Assembly (NCBI GenBank): GCA_964019695.1
Contig: OZ026530.1
Span: forward strand, 38,488,835 to 38,552,834
Source of the DNA: Loripinus fragilis
Taxonomy: Eukaryota; Mollusca; Bivalvia; Lucinida; Lucinidae
DNA length: 64,000 nucleotides
Direction: 5' to 3'
Shown in pieces: positions 25,601-40,600 of the stretch (positions are counted from its first letter, which is position 1; every line of letters starts with the position of its first letter). The translations under genes were made by a program, and so were the position numbers. Under the pieces are notes generated by a model that did not search any database, had not been told where the DNA came from, and saw only the letters and a list, made by a program, of their open reading frames with translations.

Positions 25601-28600
25601 ACATTGCTCCGTTTATGACGTTATTTTTAGCGCAGATATAACAGAGGGTTCCTGTCTTAAAAAACCCATAATTTACTCATTTTAGGCACTAGGCATATAA
25701 AATTTTGCCTTTTCTCCATGAAAAAAAGGCCTTTAAAAACACATTGCATTTTTGCACATTTCTGTGACAGGGCCGATTTCACCCCTTTGTGCACCTTGCC
25801 CTTTTAAACTTATACTTAAGGAATAAAGAAACGCAACAAACACTTCGAGTCATTGTAAGCATACAATATGATGCAAGTTTTTAGTGCAAATGATATTTAT
25901 CCATAGGAGCATTATGTGTCCATCAAATTACAGCAGGTTCAACATTATTATCGATTACGTAATCATTTTGGTATGTGCATAACCAACCTGACCCATGTAG
26001 TAAACTTCTGAAACAGGGTCAATAAAAGCAAAGTTTGAATCAACCATCGGTTTATTGTTTTAAAAAGTCTTGGCATATATTGCTGATCAAGGAAATGATC
26101 AAATGGCGACGTTTCTGTAGGATTCTGAAACGGCTTAAAGTCATTAACGTCAACTCTGAATACTGCGTGAAACGCGTAAACTTTCTTTTTTGCTTGAGAT
26201 TTATTCATTACAAGGACGTTTTGTTCAAGAATTATGACTAGAGATCTTCAGACGTCAAAAAATCTCAATTCTGACGTCAAAATTCGATATCTTACGTTTT
26301 AATGGTTTCCATGATGTTTACGTGTTTTCTAATGATAAAATGATCCAGTGACAAAGTTTAGGTTACAGTTGATAAGTTTGGTGTTCGCTCTTGGCAAGTA
26401 ATAAGATGTTTTCTCTAGCATTATGCAGTGTTTAGTTTGGCTAACGTCAATATAAACACTTTACCAGCGTATTACTACGGTATCTGAAAAGTCAGTTTTT
26501 CCCAAGAAAGCATGTTCTGATGTCTCTAGGTTGATCTTAACCTGTATATTCACCAGCCACCCAAACCCGACGGCTTTAAGTTATGTGTATTGTTTATTCA
26601 CTACCACTGTGTATTTTGCCATTCAAGTAGCGTGTTTTGGCGCAATATTTGACTGCATTACGAATATGATTGGACGTTTGTTTAATTTGCACATTGGCAA
26701 GTCGACGCCAAATAACCAAACATGAAAAAGACGGGGTTTCTTGATCTTTATTCTGACGTTAACGTCACATTTTACGTTTTCATATGTTCTCATCTTGTAG
26801 CGTAAAATGTAGCGTTAAAATGACGTTTTGGTATTTAATCACATGCTATAAATACTCGATAAGAAATTTTCAAAATATATTTTACCAAACCGTCATTTAA
26901 ACACGCAAAAAATATATTTTTGTTTGTTGCGTTTCTTTATTCCTTAAGTATTTATTTCCACCTTTTTGTACTACAACTATATTTCTTTTCCAATAAATTT
27001 TATTTCTATGAGTTTTTAAGACATTTATCTGACTTTAAGAATGGAAAATAAAATAAAAACAAATATTTCACTTTCTTGTTGTTCTATTTATAGTAACAAC
27101 AATATATTGCGATAAGATAAGTTTTTCGTACGCGACATGACAGACACAAAACATAAATATAAATAAGATCCTCAAATTTAAAAAAGCACTGCCTTGGAAG
27201 CTAAGTATTATTTTAACTGGAAGGCTTAATCTAGTTTCATTGTACCTACCTCGCCCTTATTATTGCTGTGGATAAAAACATATAAATATTTGGTTCACAT
27301 GAAAGATCCTTAATTTATCTTGATATAATTAAACAATTTCTAATTGGTAACTTTTTAAACTCATTATTTCTGACCAAACGCTAACAAAATTGAAATGAAG
27401 TTTTGCCTATATATGTGCATTTTAATGGGCGAACGCTTGGTGGTGTTTTTGAACAGTTTTCTTTTACTTCATAGTTTTTGGGGTTAAAAATGAAAAATTC
27501 GGCTTTTTAAAAGAAAAAAAAAGGTTTTAAGAGTTGTTTGTTTTAATAAAACTGACGTTTAGGTGGTTATACAGACTGGTCAGTTAGACTTGAAAAACAC
27601 GAAACAATTGAAAATTTGCTTATGGTAGATTTTTATATATTTTTAGAAATGTTGCATTTTTCAAATTTTTTAAGATTTTTGAAATTCACCAGTAACTCCT
27701 GGTAAAATTGTTAAATGCACTAAATTTTATTTGAATGCTGTAGGCCAAAGACAGTAGAACATGATTAGTCCATTTTCCGCAATTAAAGTTTTACAACTAC
27801 TATTCACTTCCGGTTTCAATGTGAGAGTTTAAAAAATCATTATTGTAACATTATGTTTTTTTCAATTCTTAAAAAAGAACTGTGATGTTTAGTGATAATG
27901 AATAATCGCTGAAATTTTCAATGCCGTGTCGCTGATAATAAAGGGTACAGAGCAGTGCAAATTCTATATGTAAGTTACAAGATTAAAGCTGAGTTTTAAT
28001 GGTTAACCTGCTAAAAGTGTTTGTCTTATGTTGTTGAGTAGCAAAAACGACGAGTCCGATGGAAACAAAACTTTTGAGGTTTATTCTTCTTATATCACGG
28101 TAGCCAGTAACATCTTCCAACAAACAAAAACATTAATTGATAATGGCTCTGTGTTATGGTTTATATTGTAGAAAAGTTTGACTTTTTGAAATGAGGGTAT
28201 AATTTCTCTAACTTCGTCTGTGCAAGAGGTACACGTCATTTTTAAGTGAAATAACTTGAAGAGTCTCGGCAAAGTATTGCTTCATTTTAAAAAGCATGAA
28301 TTTTGTATACCCTTGTTTCACTCTCTGAACTAGCGTAAAAATGAAAGGTGGTCGATTAGAGCTTGGTTTCAGTATATCATCTCCTAGTAAATACAAATTA
28401 AGATATAAAGAGGAGATAATACAAAGTTAAGGACTCGACATTATATATGTTGACCTTGTTATGGATGCCATTGTTCAACATTACTAAACTGTATTATCTA
28501 CACTAGTGAACTATCAAGTTTAATACACAGCAATATATACTCTCAGACGCAATGACATATCCTATATATAAGCATCAGTGTATTTCGAAATATGTAAGGT

Positions 28601-31600
28601 TAAGCTGCCATTTTTTTCAGTATTTTAGAAAAAGAGACATTGAATTTCAAGAACAAGTTATGCAATTTATTTGCATGAGTATTGCTGTGCTTTATTATAT
28701 GGTGTGTTGCATCTGAGAGTAATTGAACGCCATGCAATAAAAACAATAAATCACTGGTGATATACAGATTTGATAATAATGCATAATGACGTCGATATTT
28801 ATGCTGCACAAAAAATGTCAAAATCTTGACGTTTACGCTAAAATGCGATTTTAAGTTATTGTTATGTCATATGATAAATATAATCTTGCGTTCGTGCTCC
28901 TGTATTAATGAAATAATTTAGCCTGTTGCGACAAGGAGATAAACTGCTGGACAAACATTGCTATTTATTTCTTTTCTTCAACTCGTTTAATAAATTCTAA
29001 AAAAGGAGCACTAATGTTAGATGCTCTGTGTAAAGTTTTGAAATATCTTTAAAGTTGTGACATGTTCAGCAAGTCCTATGAACAACGCTCAGCCGGACAA
29101 AACTGCCATTACTTATAACAGCTCTGCAGTTTACACATGTGACCAAGGATATATATATTCAAGTGGAGATCTTAAAAGAAGATGTGAAGCCAACGGTACA
29201 TTGGTAGGAACAGTTCCTTCATGTGTTAGTAAGTAACAACAACATTTTTTCTTCATAATGTCTGTCATATAGGATTTAGTACATATATGTCTAACAGTAT
29301 GACAATTGATTTTTGACAAATCAAAACATTACAGAACATGTATAGATTGTGTTATGTATTTATAATTGTCTCAATGTGCTACAATCATGAAAAACAATTG
29401 AAGGATATTATATTCTTTTGACTTTATTACATTTGAGAAATTAATTTCAAAACAAATTATTTTTGTATCTAATAGAATCACACATATGAAATTCAGAAAA
29501 TGCAAAATGAATTTTACAGGCTATTGGTTATGATACAGCACCACGCCAAAGTTACTACACTCTTTACCAAAAGTTAACAAGCAAACAATTTAGCTTTTGT
29601 TTTGTATTGCTGCAACCTTTACCTGATCATAGCTTATTTCCTACTTCTGACCACAAATACGTTTTTACATCCATTTATCAGCCATTGCACCTAATAACGC
29701 ACCAATTTCGTCAACAAAATTGCATTTCCCAGCCAATGTGACAACTAACTGGAAGGTAATTTTACTGACAACAACTACAAAATTAAGTGTCATACTTTTG
29801 ACTGAGCGGCCAGTCATTATGGAATACAAACGATAAAATATGGTTTCAATCATTTTTGAATGGTTGTAACTTTTCAGTATAGAAAGGTAAACCATATGGA
29901 CTTGTAATGTACTTTAACAATTGAAGAGTTGCTCACATCAAACATCTAGATGGCAGATATTTTGATATATGAAATGCATGCATATTTAGTTTTTTGTTTT
30001 TTATTGTATTGAATATAAGAGATGGAACTAAATCTAAATATCCTTCAATTGTTTTTCTGAGTATATGATGTGTAACAATGTCTTGGTATAATGTTGTCTT
30101 TCATCTTGTAAATGGAATGTTTATCTGGCATAAAAAAAAATTGATACCTGTAAAATGGAAACAATTAATAACACCAAATGATGTTTGAATAGAACGGTAA
30201 TAAATAAAAAATACTATGCTACTTTACTTTTATTAAATAGCAGTGCATATTTTATGGCAAATTGTATTGCGTTTTTTGCTTTTTACCAATGCTTTGTTAG
30301 GAAACACAAAACTTGTGCGCTGAATAATCACAAAACGTTGAAGAAGCAGGAACACAAATGAATAGAATAACTGTTGATTTTGTGTATGTGACGTCATTAG
30401 GTCGCAGTAACTTTTTTGACATTGTCATAAAATTTAAACCGTTTTAACTATATCATATATCAACCAACTTTTACGAATTGTCTTTAAAATAATCAGCTAA
30501 TTCTTTTATAGTGTATGAAATGTAAGGCTCGTTTGCTCAGTCGGGTGTGGGTTTGACGGGGTATGAGGGGGTGCCTGATTAATTCTCCTATATTACACAC
30601 TCTTGTCTTGTACAAATTTCATACTGGTTATTAATTGTTCAATGGCCATTATTTCTATCAAGTAAGCTCTTATGGCTAGCAGTATGATAATTAGATGGTA
30701 TTGGTTATGTGCCTTGAACCTCTAGGCTTGCACAGGAAAAAAAGTGAATAGGTTGACCAAATGTCCCGCCAAGACCAATGCTGTTTAATTACTAGGACAT
30801 TGAAGGCCAATGCAAACAAACATAATTACTTACTAGATACAGACCATGAGGAAATACAGGGTTCTGGTTAACATCAAAGGGGGAGGCTTTGAACGTTACA
30901 CAAACTTTAAAACACATCTTTAAACTAGCAACATATATTTTGACATACATAGAAATAGTATTGTGTGTCTGATACCTGAAATAATTGTGATTTGTCCCGT
31001 ATAAGATATTTCTACCATTGTTCCTTACCAACGTAAAATGTTCATCATCACATTTAATGAACAAACACGTTTGGTTGTCTTTGAGGCTTTAATTTCGATC
31101 TTTTCCACTAGTTGTACTCTTTCATAATTATAACTGTAATTGTAATGTATGTGTGACATCAATTTAATATTCATACTTGAACCAAGCGCTGTGTCCGCTT
31201 GATATGCGTGCGCCTTGTGAGTAAAATCGCGTGACTGTGACGCACATTTGCCACCTTGGATATTACTGGTTATGTCCTAGTTAAAGCTAAAGTTAAAGTT
31301 GGTGTCCTGGGTCAGGTGTGGAACTTGAGTTTATCTATTCATGATCTTTGCCCATTTTTCTTACTTTACTTAAATTTTGCCATAGGTAATGAACAACTAC
31401 AGACAAAGTAAATGCTGCACGGAAAGTTTAAGTGGACAGACTGCTCATTTATTCACCAAATACAACAACTGTAAAGTGCCAGGTTTCCTGAGTCAGTTTA
31501 AACTTTACTATTGTCCTAATTGCTTTGTTTGCTTGTTATTTATTGTGAGAGAGTGTCCATGTGCACATAAATGATCTAGTAGCTAATTATTTGTAAGCAA

Positions 31601-34600
31601 ATTAGTGAGTAAGGACATTCTTGAATACCGATAAAGGTTTTAGCTGGAACGAAATCTCATCAAACTGTTATTATCTCGTTCTGAATGTTGGGTGTCACCT
31701 GTACATTAATTTTATAAGGAACCACACACATAAATAGAGAATACTAGGTGAGTGTCTTTTGATATCAAGTTTACCAGGCAAGGCTTTGAAAACGCTTGTT
31801 GACATCGCGAGGCTTGCCGAGCGATTCAACATGCGTTCTCAAAGCCGAGCCTGGTAAACATGATATCAAATGACGCGAACCTGGTATTCTATTTATCAGT
31901 TTACCCATTGTTGAACGCTCTTCAAACTAGCGATTATGAAGTAACTTTTGATGTTTGTGTTGATTCAGCGTTATTAGCGACGTCATTCAAAAAGTACAAC
32001 GTCATCATGGCCTGATAAAGGTAACATGCCGTGAGATAGAAAACGTTTATTCGGTCATGTTGAAACAATGCAGATAATATTAGGCGTGACTGATAATAAT
32101 CCAATCATGTCAACATAATTTGTTTGGTGTCAGCGTTTCTCGTATCCACTTGGCACTAATTACAATATAACTTGCAAAAAAAAAACGAATCTATCATAGC
32201 TATTAAGGCAGTTGATAACATCTGTCCCTCAGGTTCACCGTTTGTCATCAATGTGATTGCCTCGGATTGCTAAACCATGGTCATTACAACGAATTTGTTT
32301 ATTTTTCCTTTACAGCAATGATTAGCATCAAACGTATAGCTAAAGTAACATAGTTCGATTCCAACATCGATAGTCGCTTCTATAGTAACGTCACAAATCT
32401 ACTAAAGATCAACGGTGGGTCAGAGCACCGTTACTCAAGTAGCTTGCCTGGTTCCCTCCTCTAGACCTATCTAGCAAGATGGCGTCAAGATCTGCCAATA
32501 GCCTCTAAATGTTTTTTTTTTTCACAAAATAAATGCTTGATGTGCTCTATTTGTGGCCCCACTTATTCGCAATAGATAATTAGTGTAGGCTATTTAGTAT
32601 ATACACATCATGCTTGTCTATGATGACGAATTGAAAGGGACATACAGGGCTATTCACTTTGTTTACTTGCCAACCAACTATAGTTGGAACTGCAGATGTT
32701 CGGTGTAAACGTGGGCACTCATCTATTACGTCAGAACTTAAGTAGGAACTATAGCTCGGTTCAAAGAGGGCCCTGGCCATATGAAAACCATTTGAACATA
32801 AATTATCCTGTGCATATGAAAACCATTTGAACATAAATTATCCTGTGCGTCCGCAATTTTTTTATCAGCATAACATTATAAGAATCTTTCATGAGTGTGA
32901 GGCATAATAGGATCATGTTGAATAACAATACACTGAATCACATCTTCACGCACATAAAGGATTCTATATTTTGGTTACAATTAATTCCATTCTTTTTGAA
33001 AAGTGGACTTGAGCCTCAGAAGTTTCCTGAACACACTGAAATGAGACATAACGTGATGACGTCATAATAAGATAACGTGGACATATCATTTAACAAAATT
33101 AATTAATGTAATCCTAGCGTCTTTTTGTGGGGCAAAGGCAAACAGTGCAGACCCAAATAAGACGCTGCAGAACATGGCGTCTTATCAGGGCCTGAAATGT
33201 TTGCTTACAAAGTGGATTATTAAGGTTCAAATAAAAGTGAAAAAAGCACCATACAACCCTTAAACTGACACTTGAATGGTCCAATTGATAAGGTTGGGAA
33301 TTTTCATTAGGCATAAATGGATTAAACATACCGGTATTCACTTAAGTTCCAACAAAGGTACATACTATTTCAGGTAGTTATCATGCATTCATTTTCTAGA
33401 TATGTTACCATGGGTACAGATGTATGAATCCATCATAAGTGTTAGGGTGGGCTAGACGATCGCCGTTTGGCATCACTTGGCAATCTATCCCCAGGATCAC
33501 CATTTGGCATCTCGAGGTTTGCTGTGGGATGGTAGATGCTGATCATGAAGGACGCTTTTTTTTCTATTCCATCCTCACATAAATAATGGATTTTATTTCT
33601 TGCTGACCGTTGAGTATCTCATATTATGTTTAAAAAAGACCCCCAGAGGTACTTAAATAAGCTGAGATTCAATATGATGGGATAAAGTCACCTTGTCACT
33701 TGACAAGCATGTGCGCAAGTTCCATTATAACCAATGTAAAGCCCTCACGAGACAGCCTGTGTAAGATATCACGGGTTATATACATCCATGGGTAAAATTT
33801 CAGATGACCTATCCGGTGTGCCTGAAAAGAATTCATAGCCCAGGATAAAATCTCATATAACTTTTTTCGATAATAAGAAATGCTAGTGTCTTATCAATCA
33901 TGGCTTTGTAAATATACATGGAGAAAACGATTACTTACGCATTGATTGACCCTCGTCAAACACAGTTGATTTCCATGCTTATTCACTTGGCGCATTGTTC
34001 ATTTTGCCTGTTTTATCATTAGTTATCTCATATATTTTAGATCCTCCAAGCCAGAAATGCTACACATTTAATTGGGTGCAGAGACAACTGAGGAATGTTT
34101 ATGACGTTTTCAACAGTAGAACTGAAGCAAATCAAAAAGTTTGTCTATTATTAGCATCAAAGTGGACCACTGGATGTGGTAGCTGCAAATACGACTGCTG
34201 TGAAGGTAATGTGGTATTTTATAGAACAGTTTTAAGTATGTAAGACTTGTATTATAATTCAGAGATTAGTGTATGGCCACCACGCATTGCCGGGCATATT
34301 GGCCCAATGTCTCTGTATTGGCCTGAGTAAATACAGAATGCCTGGCTGATATGCCTGGTAATGCGGCAGCGTCCACGTTTTAAACTTTTTATTAGCTGTT
34401 TACGCATGGGTCTCCACGCCGCAGCGACGTGGATGACGTCATTTATGACACTTAGGGGACACGTGGGCCGATATGGGTGCACGTGAGGGCTGATATAGGT
34501 CCACGTGGGTTTTTGTGAGTGGGCCTTTATGGGTTTGGAATCTTGAGCAGTATCAGTCTGGATAACTAAGCATTTTTGTTACTATTTTTGTAAAACATGC

Positions 34601-37600
34601 AATTTATTTTTGAAATAACCTTTGTATGTGCAACTAACACAGCAATTATCTTGTATAATGGATAATAACACTGCAGCGTCGACTGCAGCTAAAGTAAAAT
34701 AGTATCTTATTGAAATGTCTAGCTCATCTGAGCCGAAAATTCACGGGAAGCTATAAGCATAAAATTAATTATTTTGGTATCTGTCTACTGTCCTCCTATA
34801 ATCCCTCAACATTTTCAATCACCTTCTTCCCTGTAACTACTTGACCAATTCAACACAAATTCTATATGAAGACTCCATGGGGTAAGGAATCAAACGTTTG
34901 TTAAATTGTATGTTCACTTGACCAAGATTGCCCCTTTGCCTATACATGGTTAAACCCATTTACAGATCTCCTCTCTGGAAACAAAATGACAATAACATTA
35001 GGTCTAGGAATGGAAGCGAATGTTTGTCTGCAGTCTGTGATTCTGGCATTTCCTGGTCATATGCACTCACTTTTCTATCCTTCTATAAGTGCACTACCCC
35101 CGGCACTACCCATACAAGGTCTGTTTTCGACCATAAAAATAACCCTTTGTTCATACAAGCGGTAACAGATACAATAATCCAAATGAAGATGTACATCAAT
35201 CCCTGCAAACAGTGCAGGCTTGAAGGAAGGCTGCTTTATTTGTTGCATTCCATTGGTCTTCAATATTTTTCAAAATACCTTTTGAAAAGTTTCCAGAGTT
35301 TTAAAGGTTTTTTATGCAATCTCTTAAGCTTTTCTTATTCTGGATAACAATAAACAGGTACTTTGGCAAATAGGGAAAATCCAGACGAAATTCGGCTTAA
35401 GGTAGCATTTAATCAAGGTCTGCACTGATTGCGTAAATATAAATAATCTTCAGGGTCAGAAAAACATCATTTTATTAAGAATTTCTTGGCAAACCATTAA
35501 AATGAATTGTTCCATTCCTGTTGTGTCAATATGTACAGTATAATCCACCAGAATGAATAAGGTAAACTTGTCCTTAACATATCATTATTTAATTTATCAC
35601 ATGACGTCGTGTCTTGGAGTGCTATAACTCTATGCAATAAAATCGATACACCACTAGTGGTTTAAATATTTTCGGGAAACGTTATGACGTCCATACCACT
35701 TTGCGTACATAATGACAAAATTATAACGTTTTTACGCCAGAAATGAGATTTTCTCGTTTGTGGTGTCTAACTGTGTGTTTGTCATTTTCCCATTGGTATC
35801 CTGGGTCAGGTGTGGTACTTGATTTTATCGATTTCTGATCTTTCCACCCTTACTTACTTTCAAAGTATTTGGCATATGATAAATAGAATCTAACATTCGT
35901 GCTCTTTTTTTATTGAATTTATTAAACTCGTTACGAAAGAGAAAAAATGCTCGGCAAGCCTCGCATTTTATCTCTTTTCCCCAACTCGTTTAATAAATTC
36001 AATAAATCATGAGCACGCATGTAAGATCCTCTATGTATTTTATAGATGTCAATGAATGTAATTATGAGCCATGCAAGGATGGTTGTGTGTGTAAAAATTA
36101 TTTAGGAGATTTTAACTGTGTTCGAAAGAGAAGCCTAAGAAAATGCAGAAGAGGTAAGCAAAATTTTGACTTTTGAAATAGCAATAAATATGCGCAAAAT
36201 CATCTTTTATTATACATGCAATGTGAACTTTTGTAATCATTTGATGTCTGTCGTCTTTTATCTGTCAGCTTTCCAGCATCGTTCAGCATCAACAATTGCT
36301 TTGAAGGACATCTCCCTCTAAACCCAATGTTATAATTCGACTAAACCTCACAGGAACAATTCTTATATAACACGGTTTGATTAATACACATTATTTTAAT
36401 AGTAACTTGATCTGGCGTACTGTATCACGTTGAGTTGATGAGGTCATACCATCGGATCACCCAAGAAGCAAAGCGTCCAGGGCGATCCGATGGTATGCTC
36501 TCATTTACGAGACGTGATACTGTTACAATCAGAACAATATGTTTTATATTACATTTTTCTCGCATTATTCTAATTTTATGCACTGTTTTGGTCTTTAATC
36601 CAGACAAAATTTGGGAACGTTTGCCTTTACGTTTTGTTTCTTGACCTCACGTCAACATGTTTCCGTCTCTGCTTCCCTGCTTGAAAATTTGCTTAACGTA
36701 ATGTTGCCGCAAAACAGATGACTGACATTAGCTTCATTTGAAAGGATAGTGATATGGAATCAGAAAACCTCAGTTTTTTTGATCCCGCTTTCTGTGTTAG
36801 ATGGCCAGAAAACAGATAGTTTGAAAGTTATATCATTTACATGTATATAATAATTGTTCATATGTTTTGTGTCCGCTGTTTAACTAGGTCAAATGAGCTA
36901 AACACATATGTTAGGGTTGAAAACTTTAAAACTTGTCCTGTCAAAAAACTACATCGCCTGGTGCTTTGATATTTGGTATACAGCATCAGCTATAAGCCTC
37001 AACTAAGATTGTAAAGTGAAAACCTCCTCTACAGGGCTCACACGTTTTATATTGGTGTAAAAGGTAACTCACGAGCATTGGATCCTTAGTGATAGTTGGT
37101 ATTAAGCATTACCTAGATGTTTTCTACAAGACGTGTTCAAATAAGGGCCTCATCGATAAAAATTGCCATGTCTCAGGGCTTCTAGCAGTCTTGGAATAAC
37201 TTGTAAAACGATTAATCATCACAAAACCAAGTGCATCGTTATTTGTTCAATTTGACAATTACAGCAGATGCACTGGAGAATTATGTCTCTTCCCTCTCCT
37301 TCATAAGTATTAGTTTTGATGTAATTTCCTTTTCTAGAGAAAACGACAGCGTTAAAGTTTGTGTTAAAACATGCAATAATGTTAGCTTTTATTCATGGTC
37401 TGGTCAGTCAAAAATACAGTCTGTGAACACTAAGCTCTACCAGAAACGCGCCATTTTAATCATGGTGGAGAATCACGTGACTTTAGAATATTAAAAATGG
37501 CGATTTCGTGTTCAAACTGCTTTATTCAGCGAAGACTTTCTTTGATATTTCCGTTAATCCTGATCAGATTTGCAGACCAGACATACGACTTACGTTTGTA

Positions 37601-40600
37601 CAAGGGATGAGAGAGTATAAGAATCCACCATGAGTGTGAGGGTGGGATTGACGAGTGATGACACATGGTGATCGCAAGGGACTGATCTTTCTATCCCACC
37701 CTGACACGAACAATTGATTACTTTTCTTGTAAACCACTAAGTACCGCATTTTATGTTGAAAGAACATGAAAAGAGCTTCCAGAAAATCCTGAATTCGTTG
37801 AGATGTGGCCAGCATGCGGCCTACGTGCGTCTTTTCGTTTTTTATCTTTCTCACGGCTGGTATTGGTATATGAGATAGAATTATCTGACATGGGTGAAAA
37901 CAACGGAAATACTGATCCTTAGTGCGAGAACTATTGGACATGTTGTTTTCCATCAGTGCAGGCTCCGTATTTCAAAGGATCATTTCGTATTCTAATGCAC
38001 TTGCAAATGCACTTGCAAATGCACTTGCAAATGCAACGCGACGTCTGATTGGATAACGTCATAAATTTGCGACAGTATATCCTGCGATATACTGTAGGAA
38101 ACCCGACGTCATTACGTAATGTCGCTTTTCATTGGTTGACAATTGAATATATGCAGCTGGCAAGCGGTTTTATGCAGCTGACGTCGCTGGACGTATAGCC
38201 ACAACAAAGTACATTTTCACTGTCTTTTTGAAGGGAAAATGTTAATGGTGCATTAGAATGGGAATAACCATATTCAAAATTTTCATTTTGGGAGGTATAT
38301 CGTCGGATATACGTTCGGAAATCACGTTTTACGGCTCTGGTTACGCGTCGCTGTAAAACTAAATTTCTGACCTTATATCCGACGATATACCTCCCCAAAT
38401 GAAAATTTTGAATACAGTTATCCTCTACATATAGATATGATAAATGTCTGTTTTCACTTAGTGATCAAACGGTGCTTCTTTGACCACTCATTATCCGTTG
38501 ACCCCCATATGGCGTCAATAATGTACTCAAAATAATACTGAGCCAAATTTAGCTAAACTTTACTGGAATGATTCTAAGACAACCTTCTACAAAAATAGTA
38601 AAAAGCAAATATGACCTGGCAAGATAATGACCACCAGGGGTGCAGCTTTTTTGGCTACAAAACTTTAAATATTCTTCTCTGAAAGGTTTTTCAGGATTCA
38701 AAAGGAACTGGTAGAAGAGATCACTCGAATACCTTTCACAGAATTGATACAAAAACTAGCAGAAATGGTCTCCATATGAATTTTTTACAAAATAATCAGA
38801 ACAAACTTGATCAATTCTTCAACATGGCTGTCATGGTATGCAGCTTTTTACAGCTAAGGAATGCATTTTTAGAACTTCCGAACTGATCAAATGAAATCAA
38901 CTAAATTTAATTCAAAAATATTTTGGCGAAATTGTCATTGATTGAGCTACTACAAAATAGCTAGAACGAATGTGATGGGTCAAACTTTGCCACAAAGGGG
39001 TCCTAGCATTTTTTATGTACCTTAATACAAGACTTAAAGTATCTTCTCTGAAAACAGCATTATGATCAAGGCTCATACTGTTTGATTTCATGATAAAAAA
39101 ATATTCTTGTACACCGGATAGAGAGATCTGAGATTTTACCCTGGGTTGGAAAATCTTATATTACCCATGCTTTCTTACTGTGGCTGTCACGTGAGGGCTA
39201 AATACATTGGATGTATTCAAACTCACGCAAATGGTCGTCAAGTGACGTCATTGTTATGTCAAAGTGACGTTATCATAACATGTCGCATTTCGGCAAATTC
39301 AGGAACTTCTGGGAGCCTTATGTGGTATCTAATGATGAGCAAGAAAAAGAATTTATAATTCGGATGTGAGTAGGATAGGAACACCCGTCCCTCTGGGCAA
39401 GCCTTGTGATGCCAAACGGTGATCCTCGGAAAGGATTTTTTTGTCTTACCCTCACACTCATGATTTTTATTTTCTGGAGTGCATTCGAATATTTGCTGCA
39501 GACGTTGTATGCAGACAAAAGTTTTCTGACATAAACATAATGGCTGGATAAGAGTCAAACGATTTAAATTTAACTAATAAATGAATACAGGAAGTTAGAA
39601 ATGAGAGAACTTGCAAAATGTGTCCTACTTTTCCACCAAATAACGCCGTTGCATTTTAAAATATTGCATGTATTATTTGGTCAGTATTTCAGCTTGCAGC
39701 AGCAGTCTAAACATTATTGACAGATTAAGTTTATCATTTATAGTGTGTGTTGTTAGTAGTTAACAAAAACTGTTTACATTCACTTTCAAAGTTACACTCC
39801 TATGTTATAAACAAGAAAAACATGCAAAAGTATTTATCTTATATACGAAAATCATAACAGATAAAGACATAATGGATAGTCCATCAAATTTAACTGCTTA
39901 CACTCATGTACAATATAATTTGAAAGCCGCAACAGTAAATAAAATGAAAATTTGCATATAAGGCCAATAATCTATGTTTTATTTAAATCTCTATCCACAT
40001 GGTTAGAAGTTTTTAGGATTGTTGCTGAATTGAGAATTTCGAAGTTGAATTTCTTTATAGAAAAGCTGACTCCAAATTCAGAATGACCTGATCATAAAAA
40101 GCATCTAAAATTTAGTTTGACTTTAATATAAGATAATTGACCATGTTAGGTTTTGCTTTATATAATTCTCCTATGAGTAAATACAATAATAATTGTTGGT
40201 AATTACCACACATATTTCACACTGTGTGGTGAAAAATCAACATTTACACTCTACTATGCACTAAAAATAAATTAGGTATTCACCTATAACAATTTAAGTG
40301 TCATTTATCTACTGTTGTGCATTTGGTATTCTTTATATACTATGCACAATAAGTTTAGCAATTTCTTATGTTTTGAATCCTTTTTGTGCTCATCTTTGTG
40401 CTGTGCCGATCAATTTCAATTGAAATGATGAGAACATGATCTTAGGCAAATGAAACCACGAAATTTTCGATGCCATCCTTTAAATAGGCATTTGGGGAGA
40501 GGAGGAATTGCAGAAGGGGTCAGTAAGCAAAAATCACACCCGTTGTAAGTAATGCTACAATGATAAGCATGTTATTTCTTGCTTGGTGGTCTTTCATCTT

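Larger units (their letters stand above)
23101..29054. other. Intron between array exon 20 and the diverged CCP exon (right part)
   Basis: This holds the fading end of the array, a 165-bp tandem repeat (23263-23640), a PHD-like remnant on the minus strand (23923-24198), a 1.14 kb element with 31-bp terminal inverted repeats and a foldback element next to the next exon. In 24,460-25,800 and 26,960-28,680 I see only AT-rich sequence with short unrelated ORFs. Confidence 0.6.
29229..34040. other. Intron after the diverged CCP exon
   Basis: It contains a candidate inverted-repeat element (29389-30057), a 3' retroposon fragment (31293-31373), foldback F2 copy 1 (31731-32100), a direct 35-bp duplication (32778-32847) and part of foldback F3 (33440-33620). 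I see nothing recognisable in 30,060-31,290 or 32,100-32,770. Confidence 0.6.
34206..36045. other. Intron between cysteine-rich and EGF-like exons
   Basis: It includes foldback F1 copy 2 (35595-36033) with a retroposon 3' fragment inside it. An open stretch of 139 codons at 34928-35347 has no recognisable motif and no splice support. Otherwise nothing is visible. Confidence 0.55.

Noticed and set aside
34928..35347. 139-codon open frame in the intron after the cysteine-rich exon
   Set aside because: No recognisable motif, no acceptor or donor at sensible places, and it does not fit the phase chain of the gene.
37564..37953. 129-codon minus-strand open frame
   Set aside because: It overlaps a foldback repeat (F3) and contains no recognisable domain.
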